NCBI RefSeq assembly: GCF_001854885.1
Contig: NZ_MDDV01000002.1
Span: 139,276 to 203,275 of the forward strand
Length of the DNA: 64,000 bases
DNA from: Ensifer sp. LCM 4579
GTDB taxonomy: Bacteria > Pseudomonadota > Alphaproteobacteria > Rhizobiales > Rhizobiaceae
Reading direction: 5' to 3'
The position numbers and the translations under genes were made by a program. How positions within the stretch are numbered: position 1 is the stretch's first letter; each line of letters begins with the position of its first letter. Shown piece by piece: positions 35,960-45,625 of the stretch. Under the pieces are notes generated by a model. It searched no databases and was not told the DNA's origin. It saw only the letters and a program-made list of their open reading frames with translations.

Positions 35960-37792
35960 TCAGGATTTCTTGTCAGATGCGGCGGTTTCCCCAGCACCCT
36001 TTTTCGGCAGGGTCTCCTTGGCATCCGCCGCAGTCGGAACGGTCTGCGCGAGAGGCGGCAATCCGTTTTCGATCTTTGCCTTGATCTTCGGAATTTCCGC
36101 TTCCTCCGGCTCCAGCTCCAGCGCCTGGTTCCATTGGAACACTGCCTCGAGCTTGCGTCCCACCCGCCAATAGGCGTCGCCAAGGTGATCGTTGATCGTC
36201 GGATCTCCGGCCATCAGCTCCGCCGCACGCTCGAGCTCGCCCACTGCCTCGTCGAAGCGGTTCATGCGGAAATAGGCCCAGCCGAGCGAATCGACGATGT
36301 AACCGTCGTCGGGCTTGAGCTCGACCGCCTTGCGGATCATCTCCAAGCCTTCTTCGAGGTTGATGTTCATGTCGACCCAGGAGTAGCCGAGATAGTTCAG
36401 GACCTGCGGCTGGTCGGGGTTGAGCTCCAGAGCCTTGCGAAAATTCGGCTCTGCCTTCTCCCAGAGCTTCTGGCGCTCATAGGCGATCCCGCGCTGGAAG
36501 AAGACGGTCCAGTCGCCGCGCTTCGGAACCGGGCCGATCGCCTCGACTGCGCGATCGTAAAGCTCGCCCATTTCCTTGTACGCCTTGGCGTCGGAAAGCA
36601 CGCTGCCATAGGCGAGATAATTGCGGATGTTCTTGGGATCGACTTCGATCAGCCCCTGCAGGTGCTTCTTCGCCTCGTCGACCTTGCCGACGCCGGCAAG
36701 GGCGAGGCCGAGTTGCAGCTCCGAGACCCGGCGCATCGGCGAATCTTCAGGCACGCTCCTGTAAAGCGCGATTGCCTCCTGTTCCTTCTTCAGGTTTTCG
36801 GCAATGCCTCCCAGCATCACGAGGATATCGGCACTTTCCGGATCGAGCCGGCGCGCCGTCTGGAGGTAGAGCGACACGATGTCCTCGGCACCTTCCCGGT
36901 TGAGGGCGCCGCCGATCGAGAAGAGCACGGCAGCCGCACCCTGCACGGCCGTACGCACCTGCTGCTCCTGGTGTTTGCCCTCTTCGATGCTTTTCCTCAG
37001 CGCCTCGAGCGGAGTGTAATTGTTGACGAGGTTCTCGCCCACGGAGACCGTATCGAGCGCCTTCTGCTTGTTGCCCTCGCGCGCCTCGAAGCGCGCCAGC
37101 GCCTCGACCGCACGCATGAAGGTGTCCGGCGCGGCACTTCCGCCTTCCCGGTCGAGAATGGCGTCGTTCAGCCGCGCGCGCGCCGTCGCCTTGTCGCCGG
37201 CGGCCAGAGCGATCGCGCCAGCATGATAATTCTTGAACACACGGAACCATTCCGGCCCGTCGAGCGCCTTGATCTGCGCAAGCGCTTCCTTCGGCCTGCC
37301 CTGACCGTATTTCGCCCAGGCGGAGAGCAGAGTGCTCATCAGCCGGTCGAGGTCGTTGGGGCCTTCATATTTCAAGAGCTTTTGGGCCGTGCGATATTCG
37401 CGTTTGCGGATCGCGTCGATGGCGCGCACGACCGTCGTGATCCGTTCGACGGCGCGGTCGGACTTCAAATCCTCGGCAACCTTGACGCCTTTGTCGAATT
37501 CGCCGCCGATCAACAGCGTGATCATCAGGCGCTGCTTGACTTCCCGGTTGTCCGGCTCGAACTGCAATGCGATCCGGTAGAGGTCTGCCGCCATCGCATA
37601 ATCTCGATCGACATCGGCGGTGCGCGCCGCCAGGAAGGCGCCGGCGAAGGTGTTTGCGCTCGTGAGGTCGAAAGGTTCGGCGTCCTCGACCGCAGCCGCT
37701 TCTTCAGCGAAGGCGTAATGGCTGCCGGTCGTCGCCACGAGGGCCAGCATTGCCGCGCCGCTGAGAAGCCGAAGGAGTTTATTCTGCCGCAT
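35960..37792 (-). CDS. Exported tetratricopeptide repeat protein
   Basis: A 610-residue protein with a signal peptide (MRQNKLLRLLSGAAMLALVA, then a TTGSHYAFA cleavage region). TPR-type repeats run through the rest, for example MAADLYRIALQFEPDNREVK near residue 65, AEPNFRKALELNPDQPQVLN near 440 and AVFQWNQALELEPEEAEIPK near 560. The C-terminal tail is acidic/Ala-rich. It is probably periplasmic or outer-membrane associated and likely mediates protein assembly; the partner is unknown. ATG 37792 has AAAGG upstream, and longer starts up to 37927 lack a signal sequence. It begins the ispE-moaB transcript. Confidence 0.85.
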   Translation of the reverse strand: MRQNKLLRLLSGAAMLALVATTGSHYAFAEEAAAVEDAEPFDLTSANTFAGAFLAARTADVDRDYAMAADLYRIALQFEPDNREVKQRLMITLLIGGEFDKGVKVAEDLKSDRAVERITTVVRAIDAIRKREYRTAQKLLKYEGPNDLDRLMSTLLSAWAKYGQGRPKEALAQIKALDGPEWFRVFKNYHAGAIALAAGDKATARARLNDAILDREGGSAAPDTFMRAVEALARFEAREGNKQKALDTVSVGENLVNNYTPLEALRKSIEEGKHQEQQVRTAVQGAAAVLFSIGGALNREGAEDIVSLYLQTARRLDPESADILVMLGGIAENLKKEQEAIALYRSVPEDSPMRRVSELQLGLALAGVGKVDEAKKHLQGLIEVDPKNIRNYLAYGSVLSDAKAYKEMGELYDRAVEAIGPVPKRGDWTVFFQRGIAYERQKLWEKAEPNFRKALELNPDQPQVLNYLGYSWVDMNINLEEGLEMIRKAVELKPDDGYIVDSLGWAYFRMNRFDEAVGELERAAELMAGDPTINDHLGDAYWRVGRKLEAVFQWNQALELEPEEAEIPKIKAKIENGLPPLAQTVPTAADAKETLPKKGAGETAASDKKS

Positions 37793-37947
37793 ATCAAACC
37801 TTTCGTTGCCGATCGTCCGGCGCATCGCGCCATCGCTCATTGCTGCGGAGTCGATTGGAAGGTGCCGGACGCAAGTCTCGAAAAACAGAATGGCTTTTTT
37901 GGCGCAGCCCGGCAAGAAATTCCTCAAGGGAAACGCTGACGAGCCGC

Positions 37948-38964
37948 CTAGCTCACTCGCTCGATGCAGAAATCGATCACCTCGGTGAGCGCCGATTTCC
38001 AGGGAGAGGCGGGGAGGGGTGCGAGCGCATCGCGCGCGATCGTGCCGTAATGCTGGGCGCGCGCAATCGTATCGGTCAGTCCGCCGTAGCGGTGGATGAG
38101 CCCGAGCGCCTTTTCGAGATTGGCCCCATCACTGGCGCCGCCTTCGATGGCTTCGCGCCAGAAGGCGCGGTCCTGCGGCGTGCCGCGCCGATAGGAAAGA
38201 ATGACCGGCAACGTGATCTTGCCCTCTCGGAAGTCGTCGCCGACATTCTTGCCGAGATCAATCGACGATCCGCCATAATCGAGAACGTCATCGACGAGCT
38301 GGAAGGCAAGGCCGAGATTCATGCCGTAGGATTTCAGCGCGTTGCGGTCGGCCTTGCTTGCAGCCGCAACGATGGGGCCGACCTCGGCGGCCGCGGCAAA
38401 GAGCGCAGCCGTCTTGGCGCGGATCACCTGCAGATAATCGTCCTCGGTGGTCTCCATGTTTTTGGCCACGGACAACTGGAGAACTTCACCCTCCGCGATC
38501 ACCGATGCGGCAGTTGAGAGCACATCGAGCGCATCCAGCGAACCGACATCCACCATCATGCGGAAGGCCTGGCCGAGCAGGAAGTCTCCGACGAGCACGC
38601 TCGCCTGATTGCCCCAGATCGTCCGCGCCGTCGACTTGCCGCGCCTAAGATCGCTTTCGTCGACCACGTCGTCGTGCAGAAGCGTCGCCGTATGCATGAA
38701 CTCGACACTGGTCGCGAGCTTGACATGGGCGTCGCCGTCATAGCCGAACATCGAAGCGGCGGCGAGCGTCAGCATCGGCCGCAGGCGCTTGCCGCCGGAG
38801 GAAATCAGGTGGTTGGCGACCTCCGGAATCATCTGCACGTCGGAGCCGGCCTTCGAGAGAATAAGCTGGTTGACCCGCTCCATGTCGGACGCCGTGAGCC
38901 CGACGAGCGGCTTCACGGACGCCTGTTTGTTTTTGCCGTCTTCCAGCGGTATCACTACGCCCAA
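37948..38964 (-). CDS. ispB: Polyprenyl (octaprenyl/decaprenyl) diphosphate synthase
   Basis: A 338-residue trans-prenyltransferase making the side chain of ubiquinone. The first Asp-rich motif is LLHDDVVDESD (about residues 92-102) and the second is FQLVDDVLDYGGSS (about 218-231). The SSGGKRLRPML motif near 51 binds the allylic diphosphate. Chain length cannot be read by eye; decaprenyl (Q10) is expected in this group. I assign a TTG start at 38964 because CAGGAG precedes it at a suitable distance; an ATG-initiated frame to 39363 would overlap the divergent DUF2007 gene. Confidence 0.92.
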   Translation of the reverse strand: MGVVIPLEDGKNKQASVKPLVGLTASDMERVNQLILSKAGSDVQMIPEVANHLISSGGKRLRPMLTLAAASMFGYDGDAHVKLATSVEFMHTATLLHDDVVDESDLRRGKSTARTIWGNQASVLVGDFLLGQAFRMMVDVGSLDALDVLSTAASVIAEGEVLQLSVAKNMETTEDDYLQVIRAKTAALFAAAAEVGPIVAAASKADRNALKSYGMNLGLAFQLVDDVLDYGGSSIDLGKNVGDDFREGKITLPVILSYRRGTPQDRAFWREAIEGGASDGANLEKALGLIHRYGGLTDTIARAQHYGTIARDALAPLPASPWKSALTEVIDFCIERVS

Positions 38965-39075
38965 CGCCCCGGACTCCTGTTTCTTGCTCGGTTGTGACAA
39001 TAGTAAAGAGGTGGCTCGTGCGGCAAGAGGCGAATTGCCTCGCCCGCTGGAATTTGAGGAGGACACCCGATCGCG

Positions 39076-39297
39076 ATGAAGGAACTGATCCGCACCAACG
39101 ATGCCGTCCTTCTCTCCTTCGCAGAAAGCCTGATGAAGGACGCCGGCATCGCCTGTTTCGTCGCCGATCGCGACATGAGCATCCTTGAAGGCTCGCTCGG
39201 CCTGTTGCCGCGGCGCTTCCTGGTGGCCGAGGTGGATGCCGAGCGAGCCCGGCGCATTCTGGTCGAAGCTGGCCTGGAAAAGGAGCTGCGGCAGTGA
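39076..39297 (+). CDS. DUF2007 domain protein (putative signal-transducing)
   Basis: A 73-residue protein starting MKELIRTNDAVLLSFAESLM. The DUF2007 pattern LMKDAGIACFVADRDMS and RRFLVAEVDAERARRIL fills the whole length. The family resembles a PII-like/ACT fold and its role is unknown. GGAGG lies 12 nt upstream. It is divergent from the prenyl synthase and is followed by the methyltransferase, an order I recall from other rhizobia. Confidence 0.82.
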   Translation: MKELIRTNDAVLLSFAESLMKDAGIACFVADRDMSILEGSLGLLPRRFLVAEVDAERARRILVEAGLEKELRQ

Positions 39298-39337
39298 GCG
39301 GGGCATCTGCGTGGACCGGCCGCGATGCGCGCGCAGA

Positions 39338-40123
39338 ATGGCAGCCATGACAACGCTGATCAAGGAAACCGTGGATGCATTCCACCGAGGCGGCTTTCAC
39401 CTGATCCAGCCGCTCGGCCAGGGGCATCGCTCCGGCACGGACGCAATGCTGCTTGCGGCCCTCGTTTCCTGCGAGGGCTCCTGCCGCGTCGCCGATCTCG
39501 GCGCAGGGGCGGGGGCGGCCGGCATGGCGGTCGCCTCGCGCATCGCAACGGCTGAGGTGCTGCTCGTCGAACGCTCGCCGATCATGGCCGGCTTTGCCCG
39601 TCGCAGCCTTGCCTTGCCTGCAAATGCACGTTTTGCGGCACGCGTCACCGTTCTCGAGGCGGATGTGACGCTGACCGGCAAGGCACGCGTGGAGGCGGGC
39701 CTTGCCGACGACACCTTCGATCACGTCATCATGAACCCACCCTTCAACGATGCCGCCGATCGCCGGACGCCGGATCGGCTGAAGGCCGAGGCCCACGCCA
39801 TGAGCGACGATCTCTTCGAAACCTGGATCAAGACCGCAGGCGCAATCATGAAGCCCGGCGGCCAGCTTTCGCTCATAGCCCGGCCGGAATCGATCGCCGG
39901 GATCATCGCAGCCTGTGGCCGCCGCTTCGGCGGCATCGAGATCACGCCGCTCCTGCCGCGCGCCGGCGAAAACGCCGTGCGTATCCTGGTGACCGCGATC
40001 AAGCAGAGCCGCAAGCGATTGGCGCTGCGCGCGCCGCTCGTGATGCACGGGGAGGGAACGCACCGTTTCTCTACGGACGTCGACGACCTCAATAACGGCC
40101 GGACCGCCTATCCTCGCCGTTAA
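39338..40123 (+). CDS. NPPF-type methyltransferase, tRNA1(Val) adenine N6-methyltransferase-like
   Basis: A 261-residue class I methyltransferase. The start of the fold is marked by FHLIQPLGQGHRSGTDAMLL near residue 17. The SAM motif VADLGAGAGAAGMAV is near 46, and the amino-methylating motif DHVIMNPPFND is near 120. NPPF/NPPY motifs methylate exocyclic amines, and the size and N-terminus fit the TrmN6 (YfiC) type. ATG 39338 is chosen because an upstream extension overlaps DUF2007. Confidence 0.82.
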   Translation: MAAMTTLIKETVDAFHRGGFHLIQPLGQGHRSGTDAMLLAALVSCEGSCRVADLGAGAGAAGMAVASRIATAEVLLVERSPIMAGFARRSLALPANARFAARVTVLEADVTLTGKARVEAGLADDTFDHVIMNPPFNDAADRRTPDRLKAEAHAMSDDLFETWIKTAGAIMKPGGQLSLIARPESIAGIIAACGRRFGGIEITPLLPRAGENAVRILVTAIKQSRKRLALRAPLVMHGEGTHRFSTDVDDLNNGRTAYPRR

Positions 40124-40198
40124 ACGGTAAGCGTGGCATTGCGTTTGCTGCGGCAGTGCATACATGCAGGGACAAGTTTCGAATGAGCAGGAGTTGAA

Positions 40199-41065
40199 AT
40201 GGCCGGGTTCTTGAAAAAATTGCTTCCGAGGCGTTTTCGCAAGGACGGGCAAACGATCCCGGCGATCCGGCTCCATGGCGCGATCATGGCCGGGGGCAGC
40301 CAGTTCCGTCCTGCTCTCAACCTCGCGACGGTGGCGCCGCTGCTCGAGAAGGCCTTCGCCGTCAAGGAGGCTCCGGCCGTAGCCATCTCGGTCAACTCGC
40401 CCGGTGGCTCGCCGGTGCAGTCGCGCCTGATCTACCAGCGTATCCGCGATCTCGCCGAGGAGAAGAAAAAGCGGGTCCTGATCTTCGTCGAGGACGTGGC
40501 GGCCTCGGGCGGCTACATGATTGCGCTTGCCGGCGACGAGATCATTGCCGATCCGAGTTCGATCGTCGGTTCGATCGGTGTCGTGTCCGGCGGGTTCGGC
40601 TTTCCGGAACTGTTGAAGAAGATCGGCGTCGAACGGCGCGTCTATACGGCCGGCGAGAACAAGGTGGTCCTCGATCCGTTCCAGCCGGAAAAGGAGCGGG
40701 ACGTCGAGTTCCTGAAATCGCTTCAGCTCGATATCCACGATACCTTCATCGAAATGGTCAAGGCCCGGCGCGGCACGCTGCTCAGCGACCATCCCGATAT
40801 ATTCTCGGGGCTCTTCTGGACAGGACGGCGCGGGCGCGAGCTTGGCCTCGTCGATGGGCTCGGCGACATGCGCGGAGAGGTGAAGAGGCGCTATGGCGAA
40901 AAGGCGCGGCTCGAACTCATCCAGCCGAGCCGCAGCCTCTTCGGGCGGCGCCAGCCGGGGGCGGCGGTCGCGGGATCTCTCGCGTCCCCACTCGCCGCTT
41001 CTGCTGTTGCGGGACTTGTCGAGGCGATAGAAGAAAGGGCGCTATGGGCGCGTTTCGGGCTGTGA
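40199..41065 (+). CDS. S49 family serine peptidase (SppA/SohB-like)
   Basis: A 288-residue inner-membrane or peripheral protease that may degrade signal peptides or membrane proteins. ISVNSPGGSPVQSRLIYQRI near residue 63 and the catalytic Ser in EDVAASGGYMIALAGDEI near 99-116 are family signatures. SSIVGSIGVVSGGFG follows. There is no clear N-terminal membrane helix, unlike full-length SppA; the protein is the short, single-domain form. It precedes a small membrane protein gene and glyQ. Confidence 0.88.
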   Translation: MAGFLKKLLPRRFRKDGQTIPAIRLHGAIMAGGSQFRPALNLATVAPLLEKAFAVKEAPAVAISVNSPGGSPVQSRLIYQRIRDLAEEKKKRVLIFVEDVAASGGYMIALAGDEIIADPSSIVGSIGVVSGGFGFPELLKKIGVERRVYTAGENKVVLDPFQPEKERDVEFLKSLQLDIHDTFIEMVKARRGTLLSDHPDIFSGLFWTGRRGRELGLVDGLGDMRGEVKRRYGEKARLELIQPSRSLFGRRQPGAAVAGSLASPLAASAVAGLVEAIEERALWARFGL

Positions 41066-41169
41066 TACCAAGGGCGGTAGATTCCGGCCGGCCGCGCACC
41101 GCCCGCTCACGGAATCGCTGCACCTCCAACTGGCATTCTGTCTGATCCGGGAGGCGCAGAGGAGGAAAC

Positions 41170-41361
41170 ATGCCGCAGATCATTCTGCTCTTGATCATCG
41201 CTGTTATCGCCTGGATCGGCTATCGCAAGTTCATCGCCGATGCCGAGCGGCTCGCGCGCCAGCGCGAGCGCTTGCGCCGTGAGCGCGAGAGCGGCGCCGA
41301 CGGAACGCTCGTCAAGGATCCGAAGACCGGCGAATACCGCCTGAGGCGCGACGACGAGTGA
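41170..41361 (+). CDS. Small single-pass membrane protein with charged coiled coil
   Basis: A 63-residue protein. The N-terminal membrane helix is PQIILLLIIAVIAWIGYRKF, followed by a helical Arg/Glu-rich stretch (ERLARQRERLRRERESG) and a tail with KDPKTGEYRLRRDD. GGAGG lies 5 nt upstream of the ATG, so translation is likely strong. The function is unknown. It is co-directional with the S49 peptidase and glyQ. Confidence 0.8.
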   Translation: MPQIILLLIIAVIAWIGYRKFIADAERLARQRERLRRERESGADGTLVKDPKTGEYRLRRDDE

Positions 41362-41469
41362 AGAATTGCCGCAGGCTGAGGCTTGGGCCGTGGATCGGCC
41401 AAGGCGCTTGACCCTTGTTCTCCGGCATGGCACCTGTCCCCGCACATGTCGAAGAATTCGGACGATCCC

Positions 41470-42429
41470 ATGACCGCTGCCCCCCTCCCGGACCATATGA
41501 ACCCGAAGCGCTCGTTCCAGGCCTTGATCCTGACACTGCACAACTATTGGGCCGACAAGGGCTGCGCGGTGCTCCAACCCTATGATATGGAGGTCGGCGC
41601 CGGCACCTTCCATCCGGCGACGACGCTCCGCGCGCTCGGGCCAAAGCCGTGGCGTGCGGCCTATGTCCAGCCCTCGCGGCGTCCGGCCGACGGCCGCTAC
41701 GGCGAAAATCCCAACCGGCTCCAGCATTATTATCAATATCAGGTGATCCTGAAACCCAACCCGTCCAATCTTCAGGAACTCTATCTCGGCTCGCTCGAGG
41801 CGATCGGCCTCGATCCGCTGCTGCACGATATTCGCTTCGTCGAGGATGACTGGGAAAGCCCGACGCTCGGTGCGTGGGGCCTTGGTTGGGAGTGCTGGTG
41901 CGACGGCATGGAAGTGTCGCAATTCACCTATTTCCAGCAGGTCTGCGGCATCGAGTGCTCGCCGGTTTCCGGCGAACTGACCTATGGCCTCGAGCGATTG
42001 GCGATGTACGTCCAGGGCGTCGACAATGTCTACGACCTCAATTTCAATGGCCGCGAGGGCGCAGAAAAGATCACCTATGGCGATGTCTTCCTGCAGGCTG
42101 AGCAGGAGTATTCGCGCTACAATTTCGAATACGCCAACACAGCGATGCTGCGTCAGCACTTTATCGACGCGGAGAAGGAGTGTCTGGCGCTTCTTGCCGC
42201 CGGCGCGCCCAACGCCGGCAACGATCGCCTGCACAAATGCGTGTTGCCCGCCTATGACCAGTGCATCAAGGCGAGCCATGTCTTCAATCTTCTGGATGCG
42301 CGCGGCGTGATTTCGGTGACGGAGCGCCAGAGCTACATCCTGCGCGTGCGCACCCTCGCAAAGGCCTGTGGCGAGGCCTTCCTGCTGACCGATGCAGGCG
42401 GCGCGAATTGGAATCAGGAGGCAGCCTGA
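41470..42429 (+). CDS. glyQ: Glycyl-tRNA synthetase alpha subunit
   Basis: A 319-residue catalytic subunit of the bacterial alpha2beta2 class II glycyl-tRNA synthetase. Typical segments are [20 protein letters not shown] (about residues 25-44), [20 protein letters not shown] near 66 and [12 protein letters not shown] near 188. ATG 41470 is the likely start; ATGs at 41446 and 41497 are also in frame. The beta subunit gene glyS is about 3.2 kb downstream rather than adjacent. Confidence 0.95.
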   Translation: MTAAPLPDHMNPKRSFQALILTLHNYWADKGCAVLQPYDMEVGAGTFHPATTLRALGPKPWRAAYVQPSRRPADGRYGENPNRLQHYYQYQVILKPNPSNLQELYLGSLEAIGLDPLLHDIRFVEDDWESPTLGAWGLGWECWCDGMEVSQFTYFQQVCGIECSPVSGELTYGLERLAMYVQGVDNVYDLNFNGREGAEKITYGDVFLQAEQEYSRYNFEYANTAMLRQHFIDAEKECLALLAAGAPNAGNDRLHKCVLPAYDQCIKASHVFNLLDARGVISVTERQSYILRVRTLAKACGEAFLLTDAGGANWNQEAA

Positions 42430-42668
42430 CGGTTGTCGGCGCTGCCGGGACGCCGAGGGTGGGCCCCACTTGCGATCAGATCAGATCGCCGTTTTCGATA
42501 TAGCTGATCGGTATCGCGAGCGGGAGGGGCGCCGGTCTGCAGCGTCCTGGCATAGGTTTCCAGCGCCCGGCGGACGCCGTCCGGCCTCTCGACCTGCTCC
42601 ACGCTCGCATAGGCAACGAAGAGCGCTGTAAAGGCGATCGCATTGATCAGGGTTGCGAGCGGTTTCAT
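42414..42668 (-). CDS. Putative small membrane-anchored protein
   Basis: An 84-residue frame opposite to glyQ, overlapping its 3' end by 16 nt. It begins [20 protein letters not shown], a plausible signal anchor, and continues with a charged [19 protein letters not shown] segment. AAGG lies 9 nt upstream. The hydrophobic N-terminus and ribosome site make it more credible than the antisense frames, but no family is recognised. Confidence 0.5.
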   Translation of the reverse strand: MKPLATLINAIAFTALFVAYASVEQVERPDGVRRALETYARTLQTGAPPARDTDQLYRKRRSDLIASGAHPRRPGSADNRQAAS

Positions 42669-42688
42669 CGGAGCGGCCTTGCGTCCTG

Positions 42689-42776
42689 CAGCGCCGCGCG
42701 TCTTTCAGACGGTCGCTGTAACTCTTTGAATCTGCGCATCGACCTTTCCGAAAATCGGTTTCGATCTTCGGACCGA
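42689..42776. repeat. RIME-like element, reverse orientation
   Basis: The element reads CAGCG...CGCTGTAACTCTTTG and then a second palindrome around TTCCGAAAATCGGTTTCGAT. It is in the opposite orientation to the copies at 7401 and 56503. Confidence 0.65.
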
Positions 42777-42865
42777 TGTGCTGGCGTTGTTGATGTATCG
42801 ACTATCCCTCGATTGCAGCCCTGGCGCCGTTACCGGGGGTACAGGCCTGACGGCACGACGGCCGG

Positions 42866-42951
42866 CAGCGTGCGCCTTTTCAGGCGCGCAAAGGACGCTG
42901 TAACTCTCTGAGTGCACCTCGAGCTTTCCGAAAAACGGTTCCGATCTTCAG
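42866..42951. repeat. RIME-like element, reverse orientation, tandem copy
   Basis: A second copy 90 nt after the previous one, with CAGCGTGCGCC...GGACGCTGTAACTC and TTTCCGAAAAACGGTTCC. The pair fills most of the 341-nt gap before lemA; the remaining sequence shows no gene. Confidence 0.65.
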
Positions 42952-43009
42952 GATTTCGATTCGGAGAATCATGCAGTAAGCTCCGGCGGGTGCAAAAGGA
43001 GGGTTCTAC

Positions 43010-43558
43010 ATGCTTGGGCTGGCAATCGGCGTCGCCGTGATCCTATATCTGGTCTACGCCTACAATAGCCTCGTCAAAGCGCGGCAGATGACGCAGGAGG
43101 CTTGGTCCGGTATCGACGTACAGTTGAAACGCCGTGCCGATCTCATCCCCAATCTCATCGAGACGGTGAAGGGCTATGCCGCACACGAGAAGTCGACGCT
43201 CGAGGAAGTGGTCGCGCTGCGTAACCGGGCACAGGCCGTGCCGGAAGGCGACGTGGCCAGCCGGGCCGCCGTGGAAGGTGCGCTCTCGCAGGCGCTCGGC
43301 CGCCTTTTCGCGCTCGCCGAAGCCTATCCCGACCTGAAGGCAAACCAGAATTTCGCCGAACTGCAGCGTTCGCTGGAGACGATCGAAGGTGAGATCCAGA
43401 TGTCCCGCCGCTATTACAACGGTGCCGCCCGCGACTTGAACGTGAAGGTCGAAAGCTTCCCGTCGAATCTGATTGCGAACCTTTTCCGTTTTGCCCGGGC
43501 CAGTTACTTCGAGATCACCAACGAGGCGGATCGTGCCGTTCCGTCGGTCAGGTTCTGA
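43010..43558 (+). CDS. LemA family protein
   Basis: A 182-residue protein with an N-terminal membrane helix (residues 2-20, LGLAIGVAVILYLVYAYNSL) and a helical-bundle LemA domain. VKARQMTQEAWSGIDVQLKR is at about 22-41, RRADLIPNLIETVKGYAAHE follows, and YYNGAARDLNVKVESFPSNL is near 140. GGAGG precedes the ATG. LemA proteins are membrane-anchored and of unknown biochemical function. The following DUF2207 protein is a frequent partner and the two are probably co-transcribed. Confidence 0.9.
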   Translation: MLGLAIGVAVILYLVYAYNSLVKARQMTQEAWSGIDVQLKRRADLIPNLIETVKGYAAHEKSTLEEVVALRNRAQAVPEGDVASRAAVEGALSQALGRLFALAEAYPDLKANQNFAELQRSLETIEGEIQMSRRYYNGAARDLNVKVESFPSNLIANLFRFARASYFEITNEADRAVPSVRF

Positions 43559-43591
43559 TGGAGACCGCGCGGTGAGGATGAGGGCGTCGCA

Positions 43592-45532
43592 GTGAGGCGG
43601 CTTTTCCCGGCGCTTGCGGTCGCACTCGCCGTCCTGGCGACACCGGCCGCCGCCGCGGCGGCGGAGATCATCTCTGCCTTTCATTCGGTGATCGACGTCG
43701 CCAGGGACGGCAGGCTCACGGTCACGGAAACGATCACGGCAAATGTCGAAGGCAAGGCGATACGCCGCGGCATCTACCGCGATTTTCCGCTGACCTTTCT
43801 CGATGAAAACGGCCGCCGGGCCCGGGTGGACTTCAAGGTCCTCTCCGTCGAGCGCGACGGCGAGCAGGAGGAGCACCGCACGGAGACGATCAGCGGTGGA
43901 ATCCGCGTCTACACCGGTAAGGCCGACGTCTTGCTGCCGCATGGCGAACATACCTTCCAGATCTCATACGAGACCGGACGCCAGATACGCTTCTTCGACG
44001 GCCACGACGAACTTTATTGGAACGTGACCGGAACCGAGTGGATTTTTCCGATCGAGGAGGCAACCGCAACGGTGACCTTGCCGTCGGGGGTCAGGGCCCA
44101 GGCGCTCGACGTCTTCACCGGCGGTTACGGCGCCACCGGCAAGGACGCGCGCGTCGTGGAAGAGGGCGACGAGATCTTCTTTGCGACCACGCGAAGGCTG
44201 CGTCCGCAGGAAGGGTTGTCGATCGCGATCATGATGCCGAAGGGCAGTATCGACCGGCCGAGCGCTGGGCAGGAAAACATCTGGTGGCTGCGCGACCGTC
44301 TGACGCTGGTCATCGCCGCGGCAGGCCTCCTGTTCGTCACCCTCTATTACGGGCGTGCCTGGGTCCGCGTCGGCCGCGATCCCGCCCGTGGGGTCATGGT
44401 GCCGCGCTGGGATCCGCCGGACGGAATTTCGCCGGCTCTCGTCAACTATGTCGACAACAAGGGCTTTTCCGGTGAGGGATGGACAGCGCTTTCTGCGGCC
44501 GTGCTCAACCTTGCTGTCAAGGGCTATGTCGTCCTCGACGATCTGAAGAATGCCATCGTCATCGCCGCCACCGGCAAGGGGGGCGTGGAGCAACTGCCGA
44601 CGGGTGAGGCGGCAGTGATGAAGGCGATCGCCGCGGCCGACGGCAGGCTTACGATCGATCGGGCGAACGGCAAAAAGGTCGAAGCGGCAGGGTCCGGTTT
44701 TCGCCGCGCCATGGAGCGCGAACACCGCGATAAATACTACCGCGCCAATACCGGATATATCATCGGTGGCGTCCTGATTTCGGTGGTTTCGCTGGCCGCA
44801 CTGTTCATCTTTGGCGATCTCGGAGAGGACAAGATCCCTCTCGTTTTCGTTCCTGTCGTCTTCGCCATTCTTGTTTCGATCCTGGCGGTCTCATTCGGCA
44901 AATCACTACGGCGCGGGTCGAGCCTCGCGCGCCGCATTCTGTCCATCGTCGTGCTCGCCTTCATCGGTTTCGTGCTCTTCTCCGTCTTCTCGAGCATCCT
45001 GGCGGTCGTCGTCCTCTCTGCGAGCGAACCGGACGACCTGGCGCTGCTTTTCGCGATCGGCGGCATACTGCTCGTCAACTTGCTCTTCTTCTTCCTGATG
45101 GGGGCGCCGACGCCGCTCGGCACCCGCATGATGGATGGGATCGACGGTCTCAGGCAATATATGACGCTTGCCGAGAAGGATCGCTTGAACATGCAGGGCG
45201 CACCCGAAATGTCGCCGCGGCATTACGAGACGCTCTTGCCCTATGCGGTTGCGCTCGGCGTCGAGAAGCCGTGGACGGAGACCTTCGATCGCTGGCTGCT
45301 GGCCGCAGCAGGCGGTGCAGCCGCGGCCGCTGCCTATCAGCCGGCGTGGTATCACGGCGATTCCTTCGGTCCGGGGTCCTTCGCCGATACGATCGGCGGT
45401 TTCGCCGGCTCCATGGCGGATACGATGACGTCTTCACTGCCGCCTCCGCCCAAGAGCGCGTCATCGGGCTTTTCGTCCGGCGGCGGCTTCTCCGGCGGCG
45501 GTGGAGGCGGCGGCGGTGGCGGCGGCTGGTAG
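43592..45532 (+). CDS. DUF2207 domain membrane protein
   Basis: A 646-residue membrane protein. The signal peptide is [21 protein letters not shown] large extracytoplasmic DUF2207 domain spans about residues 25-230 ([35 protein letters not shown]). A membrane span lies near 238-255, a cytoplasmic part to about 385, and then clustered hydrophobic spans from about 390 to 500. The C-terminus is a Ser/Gly tail ending in a run of more than ten glycines. It has a GTG start. It is 33 nt after lemA, so the two likely form one unit, possibly an envelope complex. The function is unknown. Confidence 0.87.
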   Translation: MRRLFPALAVALAVLATPAAAAAAEIISAFHSVIDVARDGRLTVTETITANVEGKAIRRGIYRDFPLTFLDENGRRARVDFKVLSVERDGEQEEHRTETISGGIRVYTGKADVLLPHGEHTFQISYETGRQIRFFDGHDELYWNVTGTEWIFPIEEATATVTLPSGVRAQALDVFTGGYGATGKDARVVEEGDEIFFATTRRLRPQEGLSIAIMMPKGSIDRPSAGQENIWWLRDRLTLVIAAAGLLFVTLYYGRAWVRVGRDPARGVMVPRWDPPDGISPALVNYVDNKGFSGEGWTALSAAVLNLAVKGYVVLDDLKNAIVIAATGKGGVEQLPTGEAAVMKAIAAADGRLTIDRANGKKVEAAGSGFRRAMEREHRDKYYRANTGYIIGGVLISVVSLAALFIFGDLGEDKIPLVFVPVVFAILVSILAVSFGKSLRRGSSLARRILSIVVLAFIGFVLFSVFSSILAVVVLSASEPDDLALLFAIGGILLVNLLFFFLMGAPTPLGTRMMDGIDGLRQYMTLAEKDRLNMQGAPEMSPRHYETLLPYAVALGVEKPWTETFDRWLLAAAGGAAAAAAYQPAWYHGDSFGPGSFADTIGGFAGSMADTMTSSLPPPPKSASSGFSSGGGFSGGGGGGGGGGGW

Positions 45533-45625
45533 AGTGCGCCGATTTCCTCACAGCACTTGATGACATTTTCTCCAGAGCTTGCTAAGTCCCGCGCCAACGG
45601 TCCGGAACATAACAAAGATGAATTC

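Noticed and set aside
35894-37939. A 681-codon plus-strand frame opposite the TPR gene
   Set aside because: The minus strand carries a signal peptide and regular TPR units; the plus frame has neither motif nor ribosome site and exists because of GC-rich codon bias.
38738-40792. A 684-codon minus-strand frame spanning DUF2007, the methyltransferase and part of the S49 gene
   Set aside because: It opposes three genes with clear motifs and contains a frame-shifted copy of the prenyl synthase end; it has no domain of its own.
41406-41435. A CTTGAC motif upstream of glyQ
   Set aside because: No AT-rich -10 hexamer occurs at 16-18 nt, so it is not a convincing promoter.
42689-42951. Two similar palindromes about 90 nt apart considered as the start of a CRISPR array
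   Set aside because: There are only two units of unequal sequence, no regular spacers and no cas genes; they match the dispersed RIME-like family.
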